Positions 33,800 through 42,192 of a stretch of 64,000 nt of DNA are shown here, piece by piece. The DNA lies in assembly GCA_965277495.1 (NCBI GenBank), contig OZ255824.1, forward strand, positions 4,278,001 through 4,342,000, read 5' to 3'. The DNA comes from CAHJXG01 sp965277495 (GTDB lineage: Bacteria; Pseudomonadota; Alphaproteobacteria; Acetobacterales; Acetobacteraceae). Within the stretch, counting starts at the first letter, position 1. Every line of letters begins with the position of its first letter. The notes under the pieces were generated by a model that worked only from the letters and a program-made list of their open reading frames with translations, did no database searches and was not told where the DNA came from. The position numbers were made by a program, and so were the translations under genes.

Positions 33800-35185
33800 A
33801 TGCCCACCCTCACGCTGCACAACACCATGACCCGGCGGCGCGAGGCGTTCGTGCCGCTCGACCCCGATCACGTGCGGCTGTATGTCTGCGGCCCCACGGT
33901 TTACGACCTCGCGCATATCGGCAACGCCCGCGGCATGACGGTGTTCGACGTGCTGGCCCGGGTGCTCCGGCACTTGTTCCCGCGCGTCACCTACGTCCGC
34001 AACATCACCGACGTCGACGACAAGATCAACGCCCGTGCGGCGGAAAGCGGGGAGGGGATCGACGCCGTCACTGCCCGCACCGCGGCGCAGTTCCACGCCG
34101 ACATGGCGGCGATCGGCAACCTGCCGCCCGATATCGAACCGCGCGCCACCGACCACATCGCTGGCATGATCGCGCTGATCGAGCGGCTGATTGCGGGTGG
34201 CCATGCCTATGCGGCGCAGGGCCACGTGCTGTTTGCCGTCGCGAGCTTCGGGCAATACGGCGCGTTGTCCGGACGCAGCACGGACGAGCTGCTGGCCGGC
34301 GCGCGGGTGGAGGTGGCGCCCTATAAGCGCGATCCCGGCGATTTCGTGCTGTGGAAGCCCTCGTCGCCGGAGTTGCCGGGGTGGGACAGCCCTTGGGGCC
34401 GCGGCCGGCCGGGCTGGCATATCGAGTGCAGCGCGATGGCATGGCAGTACTTGGGCGAGACGTTCGATATCCACGGCGGCGGCGGCGACCTGATGTTCCC
34501 TCACCACGAGAACGAGCGTGCCCAAAGCCTGTGCGCGCTGCCGGGCAGTGGGTTTGCCCGGGTTTGGCTGCATAACGGCATGCTGAACCTGAACGGCGAG
34601 AAGATGTCGAAGTCGCTCGGCAATTTCTTGACGATCCGGGACGTGCTGGCCCGTGCGCCGCACGAAGCGGTGCGGCTGATGCTGCTGAAATCGCAGTATC
34701 GCGGCACGCTGGAGTTCAGCGATGCCGGGTTGGTGGAGGCGCGGGGTGAACTCGACCGGTTCTACCGTGCGCTCGCGCAAACGGCTGCGCCGTTTCGCGG
34801 GGACCGTGCGCCCTCGACGGATGGCCCGGTACCCGATGCGGTCATGGACGCGCTCTGCGACGACTTGAATACGCCGCTTGCGCTGGCGGCCATGCATGAA
34901 TTGGCGGCTGACGCCATGACCGGCGACCAGGTTGCAGCATCTGGCCTGCGGGCCGGGGGGGCGCTCATGGGCCTGCTGCAGGCCGATCCCTCCGTATGGT
35001 TCCACGGCGGTGGCGACACGGACGCTATCGAGGCCGCCATCGCCGACCGCATCGCCGCGCGGCGCGCCCGGGATTTCGCACGCGCCGACGCGATCCGGGC
35101 CGAGTGGCTGGCCCAAGGTGTACTGTTCGAGGACCGCCCGGATGGCACGACCGACTGGCGCCGGGTGGCGACCCAGCCGGCATGA
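33800..35185 (+). CDS. cysS: Cysteinyl-tRNA synthetase
   Basis: A 461-residue class I synthetase. The zinc-site Cys lies in RLYVCGPTVYDLAHIGNARG, which also carries the HIGH motif (HIGN). Further motifs are YVRNITDVDDKI, GWHIECSAMAW, FDIHGGGGDLMFPHHENE and NGEKMSKSLGNFLT (KMSKS). The ATG at 33800 gives the normal length. Its TGA overlaps the trmJ start. Confidence 0.95.
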   Translation: MPTLTLHNTMTRRREAFVPLDPDHVRLYVCGPTVYDLAHIGNARGMTVFDVLARVLRHLFPRVTYVRNITDVDDKINARAAESGEGIDAVTARTAAQFHADMAAIGNLPPDIEPRATDHIAGMIALIERLIAGGHAYAAQGHVLFAVASFGQYGALSGRSTDELLAGARVEVAPYKRDPGDFVLWKPSSPELPGWDSPWGRGRPGWHIECSAMAWQYLGETFDIHGGGGDLMFPHHENERAQSLCALPGSGFARVWLHNGMLNLNGEKMSKSLGNFLTIRDVLARAPHEAVRLMLLKSQYRGTLEFSDAGLVEARGELDRFYRALAQTAAPFRGDRAPSTDGPVPDAVMDALCDDLNTPLALAAMHELAADAMTGDQVAASGLRAGGALMGLLQADPSVWFHGGGDTDAIEAAIADRIAARRARDFARADAIRAEWLAQGVLFEDRPDGTTDWRRVATQPA

Positions 35186-35991
35186 CCGGACGCAATGGCG
35201 GCGCCGACATCGGCCCGGTCGGCGACAACAGCCCGGTGGTGATCCTGGTGCGCCCGCAACTGGCCGACAACATCGGCGCCTGCGCCCGCGCCATGGCCAA
35301 TGGCGGGCTGTTCCACATGCGGCTGGTGGCCCCGCGCGACGGCTGGCCGCAGGAACGTGCATGGCGCACCGCGTCCGGCGCCGACCGAATTTTGGATGGG
35401 CTGGCGCTGCACGACACGGTCGCGGGCGCGGTCGCCGACTTGCACCGGGTGTTCGCTACCTGCCCGCGCCCGCGCCATGTGATCAAGCCGGTCATGACGG
35501 CCCGTGCTGCCGCGGGGGCGCTGCGGGATGCCGGGCAGCGCGGGCTGCGCACCGGCATCCTGTTCGGGCCGGAGCGCGCCGGGCTCGACAACGACGACAT
35601 GGCCCAGGCCGACACGCTGGTGCGCTACCCGCTCAACCCGGCGTTCGATAGCCTGAACCTCGCGCAGGCGGTGATGGTCATGGCCTATGAATGGTGGACC
35701 GCCGCCGACACGACGCCGGGCGTGAGCCTGATGACCAACGAGACGACGGTCGCGCCGAAGGCGCAGGTCGAGAACCTGATGGTGCACCTGATCGACGAGC
35801 TGGACGCGAGCGGGTTCCTGCGCAACGCGCCGAAGCGGCCCGGCATGGTGCGGAACCTCTATCACCTGTTCCAGCGCGGCGAGGTGACGGAGCAGGAGCT
35901 GCGGACCCTGCACGGCGTGATCAGCATGCTGGCGCTGGGCCGGCGTCAACGTGGGCGGCTGGAGCCGGGGGATGCTACTCTGGAGCGGTGA
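35182..35991 (+). CDS. trmJ: tRNA (Cm32/Um32) 2'-O-methyltransferase, TrmJ/LasT-type SPOUT enzyme
   Basis: A 269-residue SPOUT methyltransferase. VVILVRPQLADNIGACARAM opens the domain; GILFGPERAGLDNDDMAQAD and YPLNPAFDSLNLAQAVMVMA form the trefoil-knot SAM site. The C-terminal helices contain NLMVHLIDELDASGF and RNLYHLFQRGEVTEQEL, typical of TrmJ. It methylates the 2'-OH of residue 32 in tRNA anticodon loops. The coupled run gltX-PNPOx-cysS-trmJ is largely a tRNA-function unit. Confidence 0.88.
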   Translation: MTGRNGGADIGPVGDNSPVVILVRPQLADNIGACARAMANGGLFHMRLVAPRDGWPQERAWRTASGADRILDGLALHDTVAGAVADLHRVFATCPRPRHVIKPVMTARAAAGALRDAGQRGLRTGILFGPERAGLDNDDMAQADTLVRYPLNPAFDSLNLAQAVMVMAYEWWTAADTTPGVSLMTNETTVAPKAQVENLMVHLIDELDASGFLRNAPKRPGMVRNLYHLFQRGEVTEQELRTLHGVISMLALGRRQRGRLEPGDATLER

Positions 35992-36199
35992 GCCGCTTCG
36001 CCAGGCGGCGCGAGAGCAGCCAGCCGATGATCGCGGAGCATGGGCCGCCGATAATGATGGGGATCAGGCCGAATGGCTGGCCATTCGCCATCAGGTCCAT
36101 GCCGATCCCCAGCATCGAGCCGCCGATAATGCCGCCGGTCACTCCGGACGCGATGCCGAGCCAAAGGATGTCGCCGCGTGTGATCATGCGGGGACACAT
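35975..36199 (-). CDS. Small two-helix membrane protein
   Basis: From the ATG at 36199 there are 74 codons; an internal ATG at 36187 gives 70. Two hydrophobic segments are clear: ILWLGIASGVTGGIIGGSM and a GLIPIIIGGPCSAIIGWLL segment, with the basic C-terminus RRLAKRL. Glycine-rich helices suggest tight packing. I do not recognise the family and see no strong ribosome binding site. The end overlaps the convergent trmJ by 17 bases. Confidence 0.5.
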   Translation of the reverse strand: MCPRMITRGDILWLGIASGVTGGIIGGSMLGIGMDLMANGQPFGLIPIIIGGPCSAIIGWLLSRRLAKRLTAPE

Positions 36200-36363
36200 G
36201 CGGGCAACGCGCCGGTTTGACAACCAGGCGCCGCGGCACTACGACCCGCGCACTGCCGGGAACGTGGACGCGCCTTTGGGGCGTGCGCCCGCCGCAATGC
36301 TGTTTGCGGCCTACCGGTGCAACAAGCGGCGCATAAGCGCTGCATAGAAGATGGAGACCGCGC

Positions 36364-36981
36364 ATGACCAAGCGCGCCGAAAGCAAGTACAAAATTAACC
36401 GCCGCCTGGGCGTAAACCTGTGGGGCCGCGCCAAGTCGCCGATCAACAAGCGCGAATACGGACCCGGCCAGCACGGGCAGCGCCGCAAGCAGAAGCCGAC
36501 CGACTTCGGCATCCAGCTTATGGCAAAACAGAAGCTGAAGGGCTATTACGGCAACATTAGCGAGAAGCAGTTCCGCAAGTATTACGACGAGGCGGTCCGC
36601 CGCAAGGGCGACACCAGCGAGAACCTGATCGAATTGCTGGAGCGCCGGCTGGATGCGGTGGTTTACCGCCTGAAATTCGCCATCACGCCGTTTGCCTCGC
36701 GGCAGTTCGTCAACCATGGCCATGTCACGGTGAACGGCAAGAAGGTGAACATCCCGTCGTTCCTGGTGCGTGATGGCGACGAGATCGAAGTGCGCGAGAA
36801 ATCGAAGCAGCTCGCCGTCGTGCTGGACGCGGCGCAAAGCGGCGAGCGTGACGTGCCGGACTATTTGGAGGTCGACCACCGCGCCATGAAGGGCCGGTTC
36901 GGCCGGGCGCCAAAGCTCACCGACGTGCCGTATCCGGTGTCGATGGAGCCGAACCTGGTCGTCGAGTTCTACTCGCGCTAA
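36364..36981 (+). CDS. rpsD: 30S ribosomal protein S4
   Basis: A 205-residue ribosomal protein that nucleates 30S assembly by binding 16S rRNA. It has TKRAESKYKINRRLGVNLWG at the N-terminus, GPGQHGQRRKQKPTDFGIQL, and the S4 RNA-binding domain RLDAVVYRLKFAITPFASRQ with FVNHGHVTVNGKKVNIPSF. It ends VVEFYSR. The final 21 coding bases including the stop are repeated twice more directly downstream. A strong terminator follows, so it is a single-gene unit. Confidence 0.97.
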   Translation: MTKRAESKYKINRRLGVNLWGRAKSPINKREYGPGQHGQRRKQKPTDFGIQLMAKQKLKGYYGNISEKQFRKYYDEAVRRKGDTSENLIELLERRLDAVVYRLKFAITPFASRQFVNHGHVTVNGKKVNIPSFLVRDGDEIEVREKSKQLAVVLDAAQSGERDVPDYLEVDHRAMKGRFGRAPKLTDVPYPVSMEPNLVVEFYSR

Positions 36982-37030
36982 CGTGTCGAGTTCTACTCGC
37001 GCTAACGTGTCGAGTTCTACTCGCGCTAAC
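36961..37030 (+). repeat. 24-bp tandem repeat of the rpsD 3' end (three copies)
   Basis: The sequence GTCGAGTTCTACTCGCGCTA+AC ends rpsD, then recurs as a 24-base unit beginning GTGTCGAG at 36983-37006 and 37007-37030. Because 24 is divisible by three, each copy carries RVEFYSR plus TAA in the rpsD frame. Each copy also contains the small hairpin CGAGT-tct-ACTCG. Confidence 0.9.
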
Positions 37031-37054
37031 CCGACCCTATATGACGTATGCAAG

Positions 37055-37077
37055 CGCCGGGTCCTGCCCGGCGTTTT
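37055..37077 (+). terminator. Rho-independent terminator of rpsD
   Basis: CGCCGGG (37055-37061) and CCCGGCG (37067-37073) make a perfect 7-bp stem with the loop tcctg, followed by TTTT. It lies between rpsD and the prfC start. Confidence 0.85.
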
Positions 37078-37093
37078 GTATTTGAGGGCACCG

Positions 37094-38644
37094 ATGACAC
37101 CCGCAGTGCTGACACCCAGCCAAGAGATCGCCCGCCGCCGCACCTTCGCGATCATCTCGCACCCGGACGCCGGCAAGACGACGCTGACCGAACGGCTGCT
37201 GCGTGCCGGCGGCGCGATCCAGTTGGCCGGCAATGTGCGGGCGAAGGGCGAGCGGCGGCGCACCCGGTCGGACTGGATGGGGATCGAGCGCGACCGCGGC
37301 ATCTCCGTCGTCACCTCCGTCATGACGTTCGAGTATTCCGGTTGCGTGTTCAACCTGCTGGATACGCCGGGGCACGAGGATTTCAGCGAGGACACCTATC
37401 GCACGCTGACGGCCGTCGACTCCGCCGTCATGGTGATCGACGCCGCCAAGGGCATCGAGGCGCGCACCCGCAAGCTGTTCGAGATTTGCCGGCTGCGCGA
37501 CATCCCGATCGTGACGTTCATCAACAAAATGGACCGCGAGGCGCGCGACCCATTCGAGATCGTCGACGAGGTTGCCAGCACGCTCGCGCTGGACACCGCG
37601 CCGGTGACCTGGCCGATCGGGCGCGCCGCAACGTTTGCCGGCACCTACGATGTGCGCACCCGCGACCTGCATCTGACGGAGCCGCTGGCGCAGAACGATC
37701 CGCGCATGATCGCGCTGGGTGAGGAGCTGGAGCTGGTGCAGGCGGCATTGCCGGAATTCGACCTGGAGAGCTTCAACGCCGGGCACCTGACGCCGGTGTT
37801 CTTCGGCAGCGCCATCAAGGAGATCGGCGTGTCCGACCTGCTGGACGGCCTGGTCAGTTTCGGCCCGCCGCCCCGGGCGCAGCCTGCGGACCTGCGCACC
37901 GTCGAGGCAACAGAAGAAAAACTGACGGCGCTGGTGTTCAAGATCCAGGCCAACATGGACCCCAACCACCGCGACCGCATCGCCTTTGCCCGCGTGTGCT
38001 CCGGACGGCTGGTGCGCGGGATGCGGCTGAAACAGGTCCGCACCGGCAAGCAGATCCCGCTGCACGCGCCGCAATTCTTCTTCGCGCGCGACCGGCAGAT
38101 CGCCGACGAGGCATTTGCCGGCGATGTCGTGGGCATCCCGAACCACGGCACGCTGCGCATCGGCGACACCTTGACCGAGGACGAGGAGCTGAACTTCGTC
38201 GGCGTGCCGTATTTCGCGCCGGAGATTTTGCGCCGGGTCCGGCTGGATGACGCGATGAAGGCGAAGAAGCTGCGGCAGGCGCTGCAGGAGTTGGCGGAAG
38301 AAGGCGTGGTGCAGCTATTCCGCCCGCAGGACGGCAGCCAGCCGATCGTCGGCGTGGTCGGCACCTTGCAGCTCGACGTGCTGGTGGCCCGCCTGGCCAG
38401 CGAATACGGCGTGGCGATCGGCTTCGAGCCGGTGCCCTACGCCCTGGCCCGCTGGGTTACGGGCGAGAAGACGCTGCTGGCCCGGTTCGTCACGGAACAG
38501 CGCACCAGCATGGCGGACGACGTGGACGGCGACCCGGTTTACCTCGCCAGCTCCGCCTTCATGCTGCGGCGCACGGCGGAGATGCACGAGGGGTTGACGT
38601 TCCGCGACATCAAGGACGTGCGCGCGGAGGCTGCGGCGGCCTGA
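37094..38644 (+). CDS. prfC: Peptide chain release factor 3
   Basis: A 516-residue translational GTPase that recycles RF1/RF2 from the ribosome. G-domain motifs are ISHPDAGKTTLTERLL (P-loop), RGISVVTSVMTFEYS (switch I), LLDTPGHEDFSEDTYRT (G3) and VTFINKMDREARDP (NKxD). The later EYGVAIGFEPVPYALARW segment is family-specific RF3 text. The ATG at 37094 follows the rpsD terminator by 16 bases, so its promoter must be inside or upstream of that region or transcription reads through. Confidence 0.94.
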   Translation: MTPAVLTPSQEIARRRTFAIISHPDAGKTTLTERLLRAGGAIQLAGNVRAKGERRRTRSDWMGIERDRGISVVTSVMTFEYSGCVFNLLDTPGHEDFSEDTYRTLTAVDSAVMVIDAAKGIEARTRKLFEICRLRDIPIVTFINKMDREARDPFEIVDEVASTLALDTAPVTWPIGRAATFAGTYDVRTRDLHLTEPLAQNDPRMIALGEELELVQAALPEFDLESFNAGHLTPVFFGSAIKEIGVSDLLDGLVSFGPPPRAQPADLRTVEATEEKLTALVFKIQANMDPNHRDRIAFARVCSGRLVRGMRLKQVRTGKQIPLHAPQFFFARDRQIADEAFAGDVVGIPNHGTLRIGDTLTEDEELNFVGVPYFAPEILRRVRLDDAMKAKKLRQALQELAEEGVVQLFRPQDGSQPIVGVVGTLQLDVLVARLASEYGVAIGFEPVPYALARWVTGEKTLLARFVTEQRTSMADDVDGDPVYLASSAFMLRRTAEMHEGLTFRDIKDVRAEAAAA

Positions 38645-38645
38645 C

Positions 38646-39107
38646 GTGGACCGGATCGACCGCAAGCTGTTGGCATTGCTGCAGGAAGACAGCACCCCAT
38701 CCATCGCCAGCCTGGCGGACCAGGTCGGCCTGTCGCAGACGCCGTGCTGGAAGCGCATCCAGCGGCTGGAGGCAGACGGTGTCATCGAGCGCCGGGTCGC
38801 GCTGCTGTCGCCGGAGAAGCTGGGACTGGGGCTGACGGTGTTCGTCTCGATCGAGGCGGGCGACCACTCGCCGGACTGGCTGGCGCGGTTCGCCGAGGCG
38901 GTATCGAGCTTTCCGGAGGTGGTCGAGGTGCATCGGATGGCGGGCGACATCGACTACATGCTGCGCGTCGTCACCCGCGACATCGCCGCGTACGACGGGT
39001 TCTATAAGCGGCTAATCTCCGCCGTGCCGATCAAGAACGTCAGCTCGCGTTTCAGCATGGAGCGGGTCAAGTCCACGACCGCGCTGCCGCTCGATATGGC
39101 CGACTAG
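38646..39107 (+). CDS. Lrp/AsnC family transcriptional regulator
   Basis: A 153-residue regulator with a GTG start three bases after prfC. The N-terminal helix-turn-helix is MDRIDRKLLALLQEDSTPSI through LADQVGLSQTPCWKRIQRLE; the C-terminal RAM domain includes FPEVVEVHRMAGDIDYMLRV and the core LISAVPIKNVSSRFSME. Members sense amino acids and control their metabolism. The closest visible relatives are general Lrp-like proteins, and the target genes are unknown. Confidence 0.9.
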   Translation: MDRIDRKLLALLQEDSTPSIASLADQVGLSQTPCWKRIQRLEADGVIERRVALLSPEKLGLGLTVFVSIEAGDHSPDWLARFAEAVSSFPEVVEVHRMAGDIDYMLRVVTRDIAAYDGFYKRLISAVPIKNVSSRFSMERVKSTTALPLDMAD

Positions 39108-39232
39108 GCCCGGTGGCCGCGGCCAGCGTATGCAACGTCGCCCACGCGGCCCGCGGCACGAATTACACGAGAAAAGGCAACGCCGCACGGCGACCCCGCA
39201 GAGGCCGCCGTTTCCAACTTACCAGCACTGCG

Positions 39233-39850
39233 TTAGAGAGCGGCGTCCTGGCGTGCACGCCGGGTAGCCGCGATGCCGGCCAGCCCCGCGCCGAGCAGGA
39301 TCATCGAGGCGGGCTCGGGAACGCCGGTCGCCCCGGGCGTCTGCGTCGCCGTGTTGGTGAACACGAACTGAAGGTCGGCGTAGTTCTTGTCGCTGGCCTT
39401 GTTGAATGCGGTATCCTCGAAGCCGACGTAAGTGCCGGCTGGGATGCCGCCACCGCCAGCATAGGCTGTTGAATACACGTGATTCTCACCACTGACGTTC
39501 AGGCTCGGGTCGGTATAGAAATAACTGCTGCTCGTGAAGTCATGGATGTAGAACACCAGCGCGGAGCCGGCGGTGACGTTGCCGAAATCGAGCTTGGAGC
39601 CGGAGGCCGACGTGTGGTCGTCCAGGCCAGTGATGCCGGTGTCGACGCCGTTTACCCTCAAGCCGAGCACTTCGTCATCGCCGGCGGTACTTGTGCCATA
39701 GGTGTAGGCGGACAGATCACCGGTGCTGGCCGCCGTGAACGTGTAGACGGCCGGGTTGGTCTGCCCGGGGTTCGGGTAGGGGATTGAGGCGGCATTGGCG
39801 GTTGCGGCTACGCCAGCAAAACAAACAGCAAGCAGGGCAATGCGGCACAT
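39233..39850 (-). CDS. PEP-CTERM sorting domain protein
   Basis: A 205-residue exported protein. It has a signal peptide (MCRIALLAVCFAGVAATANA), a Ser/Thr/Gly-rich beta-type body and the C-terminal tripartite anchor VPEPASMILLGAGLAGIAAT followed by RRARQ. PEP-CTERM proteins are cut by an exosortase and often associate with exopolysaccharide. The cognate exosortase is not in this window. The passenger part has no recognised catalytic motif; an adhesive or matrix role is inference. Confidence 0.9.
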   Translation of the reverse strand: MCRIALLAVCFAGVAATANAASIPYPNPGQTNPAVYTFTAASTGDLSAYTYGTSTAGDDEVLGLRVNGVDTGITGLDDHTSASGSKLDFGNVTAGSALVFYIHDFTSSSYFYTDPSLNVSGENHVYSTAYAGGGGIPAGTYVGFEDTAFNKASDKNYADLQFVFTNTATQTPGATGVPEPASMILLGAGLAGIAATRRARQDAAL

Positions 39851-39902
39851 TACACGGTCCTAACGCTATTGTTTCGAAAACCTATCGTTACGATTTCAAT
39901 AA

Positions 39903-39935
39903 GTCTATCGAAAAATCCATGCGAGGGCGATAGAC
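39903..39935. repeat. 8-bp inverted repeat between the PEP-CTERM gene and the dioxygenase gene
   Basis: GTCTATCG (39903-39910) and CGATAGAC (39928-39935) are perfect inverses around a 17-base AT-rich loop, just beyond the dioxygenase stop. It may be a weak terminator for that gene or a regulator site upstream of the PEP-CTERM gene. Confidence 0.4.
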
Positions 39936-39936
39936 A

Positions 39937-40839
39937 TTATCGTGCAATCTCAAGCTTGGCTTGATGTAAAGCCAAGGTCGGCCCGTCGCCCGCCACGGTG
40001 GTGCGGCGCATGTCGCGGACCTGGGTTCCGTCGAACCGGCGCACGCGGTGCATCGTCTGCCGGTTGTCCCACATCACCAGGTCGAACGGCCGCCAGCGGT
40101 GCACATAGACGAAGCGCGGCTGCGTCGCGTGCTCGTTGAGGTCGCGCAGGAACGCACGTGCTTCCGGCACCGGCCACCCCACGATCGACCCGGCGTGCGA
40201 CGACAAATACAGCGACTTGCGCCCGGTCTTCGGATGCGTGCGCACCAGCCGTTGCCGCACCGGCGCAAACATGGCGCGCTCATCGGCCGTCAGTTCGTCA
40301 AACCCCAGCGTGCCGCGCGAGTGCAGCAGCGAGTGCTCGCAAACCAGGTCTTCGAGCTCGCGCTTGGTGGCATCGTCCAGCGCGTCATAGGCGGCGCGCA
40401 TGTCGGCGAACTCGGTGTTGCCGCCGGACGTCGACACCACGCGCCCCGACAGGATCGAGTACTTGGCCGGCGTCGCCCGGAACGAGCTGTCGGAATGCCA
40501 AAGCTGGTTGCCGAGGTTGAACATCCGCCGCCGGTCGTCGCGGGCCAGCGGATGGCCATGCTGGTCGAGGTTGGACACGTCGGCGATCCTCGCGTCGAGC
40601 CGGGCCTGGTCCTGCTTGGTGACGTTGCCGCCGACAGTGGTTTCCAGCTCGCCGAAGTTCAGCGTGAAGGCCACGTGCTGATCGTCGGTGATCTCCTGCC
40701 GCGGGAACACGAGTACGGCGTGCGCGTCCATGCCGGCCTCGATCGCGGCAACCTGGTCCGGGCTAAGCGGCCGGGTGAGGTCGAGGCCATTGACCCGTGC
40801 TGCCAGGCTAGGGCCGAGCGTTTCGAAGGACATCGGCAT
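39937..40839 (-). CDS. TauD/TfdA family Fe(II)/2-oxoglutarate dioxygenase
   Basis: A 300-residue non-haem iron dioxygenase. The iron-binding HxD is WHSDSSF (His115, Asp117), the distal His is in MWDNRQTMHRVRRF, and the 2-oxoglutarate Arg follows in RDMRRTTVAG. SFRATPAKYSILSG and SLLHSRGTLGF resemble TfdA-like enzymes more than TauD. Such enzymes hydroxylate and cleave sulfonates, 2,4-D-like ethers or other small acids. No transporter sits nearby, so the substrate is unknown. Confidence 0.87.
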   Translation of the reverse strand: MPMSFETLGPSLAARVNGLDLTRPLSPDQVAAIEAGMDAHAVLVFPRQEITDDQHVAFTLNFGELETTVGGNVTKQDQARLDARIADVSNLDQHGHPLARDDRRRMFNLGNQLWHSDSSFRATPAKYSILSGRVVSTSGGNTEFADMRAAYDALDDATKRELEDLVCEHSLLHSRGTLGFDELTADERAMFAPVRQRLVRTHPKTGRKSLYLSSHAGSIVGWPVPEARAFLRDLNEHATQPRFVYVHRWRPFDLVMWDNRQTMHRVRRFDGTQVRDMRRTTVAGDGPTLALHQAKLEIAR

Positions 40840-40900
40840 GGTATGCGCTCCGTTCGCCAGAGATCTTTCCCGGATGAGTCAACAATGGGTGGCATGGTTG

Positions 40901-41602
40901 TCAAGCAACGCCGCGCACCTCATCCATAGCGTCCCAGCCAAACCGCAGCAGGGGCAGCGCCCGCTCGGCCACTTCGACGATGGCGGCGACCAGGGCCGGC
41001 CCGGCCGTGACCTCCAGCGGAAGGTCCTGGCGCACCATGAACGAGCGCAACCGCAACGCCGCAGCAACCGGGCTGGCCTTCAGGTCCTCGAATCCTCGTG
41101 GCATCCGGGTGAGGCTATCGGCTGCATCCAGCGCTAAGGCGTTCGCCGCCAAACCGGCTTGCATTTCGAGAAAACGCCCGGGATGCACGCGGATGCGTTC
41201 CCGGATGGCGTCGAGCACCTCGGCGTCCGGGCGGTAGAACGCGGCGGCGGCGAAGCAACCCTCGGCGGCCAGATGAAAATACAGGATGCCCGCGCCACCC
41301 TTGCCGCTGCCCTGGCGATACCAAACCGAGCCGCTCTGGGTCTTATACGGCGTCTTATCGTGGGAGAACCGGGTGTCGCGGTCGATGCGGAAGCTGGAAC
41401 GCTTGGGATCGCCCTCGAGCGGCAAGCTGCGCCGGGCCAATTCCACACTGACATCGGTCACCAGCGCCGCAACTGGCGCCTTGACCGCCGACTCGTAAAC
41501 CGCGCGATGCGCTTCGAACCAAGGCTTCGTATTGTTGAGGCCAAGTTCGATGAAGAAGCGGTAGGCGGCCGGGGTAAAGCCTGAGAACCGCCCGGCCGCC
41601 AA
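40901..41602 (-). CDS. DUF2461 domain protein (TIGR02453)
   Basis: A 233-residue protein. The start FSGFTPAAYRFFIELGLNNT and KPWFEAHRAVYE, then FRIDRDTRFSHDKTPYKTQS and GILYFHLAAEGCFAAAAFYR, are characteristic of DUF2461, a widespread family of unknown function. It starts 4 bases beyond the grxD stop in the pur-bolA-grxD unit, so it may be the last gene of that transcript. Confidence 0.88.
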   Translation of the reverse strand: MAAGRFSGFTPAAYRFFIELGLNNTKPWFEAHRAVYESAVKAPVAALVTDVSVELARRSLPLEGDPKRSSFRIDRDTRFSHDKTPYKTQSGSVWYRQGSGKGGAGILYFHLAAEGCFAAAAFYRPDAEVLDAIRERIRVHPGRFLEMQAGLAANALALDAADSLTRMPRGFEDLKASPVAAALRLRSFMVRQDLPLEVTAGPALVAAIVEVAERALPLLRFGWDAMDEVRGVA

Positions 41603-41606
41603 CGGG

Positions 41607-41948
41607 TTACGCCGCTGCTTGGTGCGGCACGCCCTTCTCGGTCAGCATCGTCTCCAGCTCGCCGGACTGATACATCTCGGTGATGATGTCGCAGCCGCCG
41701 ACGAACTCGCCCTTAACATAAAGCTGCGGCACCGTCGGCCAGCTCGAGAATTGCTTCACGCCTTCGCGCAGCTCCGGGTCCTCCAGCACGTTCGCGGTCT
41801 GGAACGGCACGCCGAGATGGGTCAGGATCTGCACCACCCGGGCGGAGAACCCGCATTGCGGGAACATGGCGTTGCCCTTCATATACAGCATGACGGGGTT
41901 GGCGGTGATCTCGCCTTGAATACGCTCGTGAACTGGGCTGCTCATCAT
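41607..41948 (-). CDS. grxD: Monothiol glutaredoxin, Grx4/GrxD family
   Basis: A 113-residue protein with the CGFS active site (MFPQCGFSARVVQIL), KGNAM before it, WPTVPQLYVKGEFVGGCDI and TEKGVPH at the end. CGFS glutaredoxins bind a glutathione-coordinated [2Fe-2S] cluster and pass it on, often together with BolA, whose gene is directly upstream. Two ATGs at 41948 and 41945 are possible; AGGAG precedes both. Confidence 0.94.
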   Translation of the reverse strand: MMSSPVHERIQGEITANPVMLYMKGNAMFPQCGFSARVVQILTHLGVPFQTANVLEDPELREGVKQFSSWPTVPQLYVKGEFVGGCDIITEMYQSGELETMLTEKGVPHQAAA

Positions 41949-41956
41949 ATCGGCTC

Positions 41957-42190
41957 CTATTGGGGCGGGGAGGTCTGCAAAGCGAGGGCGTGCAGCGCGC
42001 CGCCCATTCGGCCCTGAAGCGCTGCATAGACCATCTGGTGCTGCTGGACGCGGGAACGTCCGCGGAAAGCCTCGCTGACCACGGTGGCGGCGTAGTGGTC
42101 GCCGTCGCCGGCCAGGTCCTCGATCGTGACTTGCGCGTCGGGCAAGGCGTCCCTGATCAGGGCCTCGATCTCGCTGGCCACCATCGCCAT
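41957..42190 (-). CDS. bolA: BolA family protein
   Basis: A 77-residue BolA-fold protein. IEALIRDALPDAQVTIEDLA, GDGDHYAATVVSEAFRGRSR and VQQHQMVYAALQGRMGGALH contain the class-II KH-like helix and the conserved His/Cys-position region used for cluster binding with Grx4. It begins 2 bases after the purL stop and is followed by grxD, a conserved alphaproteobacterial order for iron-sulfur and iron sensing. Confidence 0.93.
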   Translation of the reverse strand: MAMVASEIEALIRDALPDAQVTIEDLAGDGDHYAATVVSEAFRGRSRVQQHQMVYAALQGRMGGALHALALQTSPPQ

Positions 42191-42192
42191 GG

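Noticed and set aside
36961..37030. Short tandem repeat considered as a CRISPR array
   Set aside because: The copies are contiguous without spacers and derive from the rpsD coding end; no cas genes are present.
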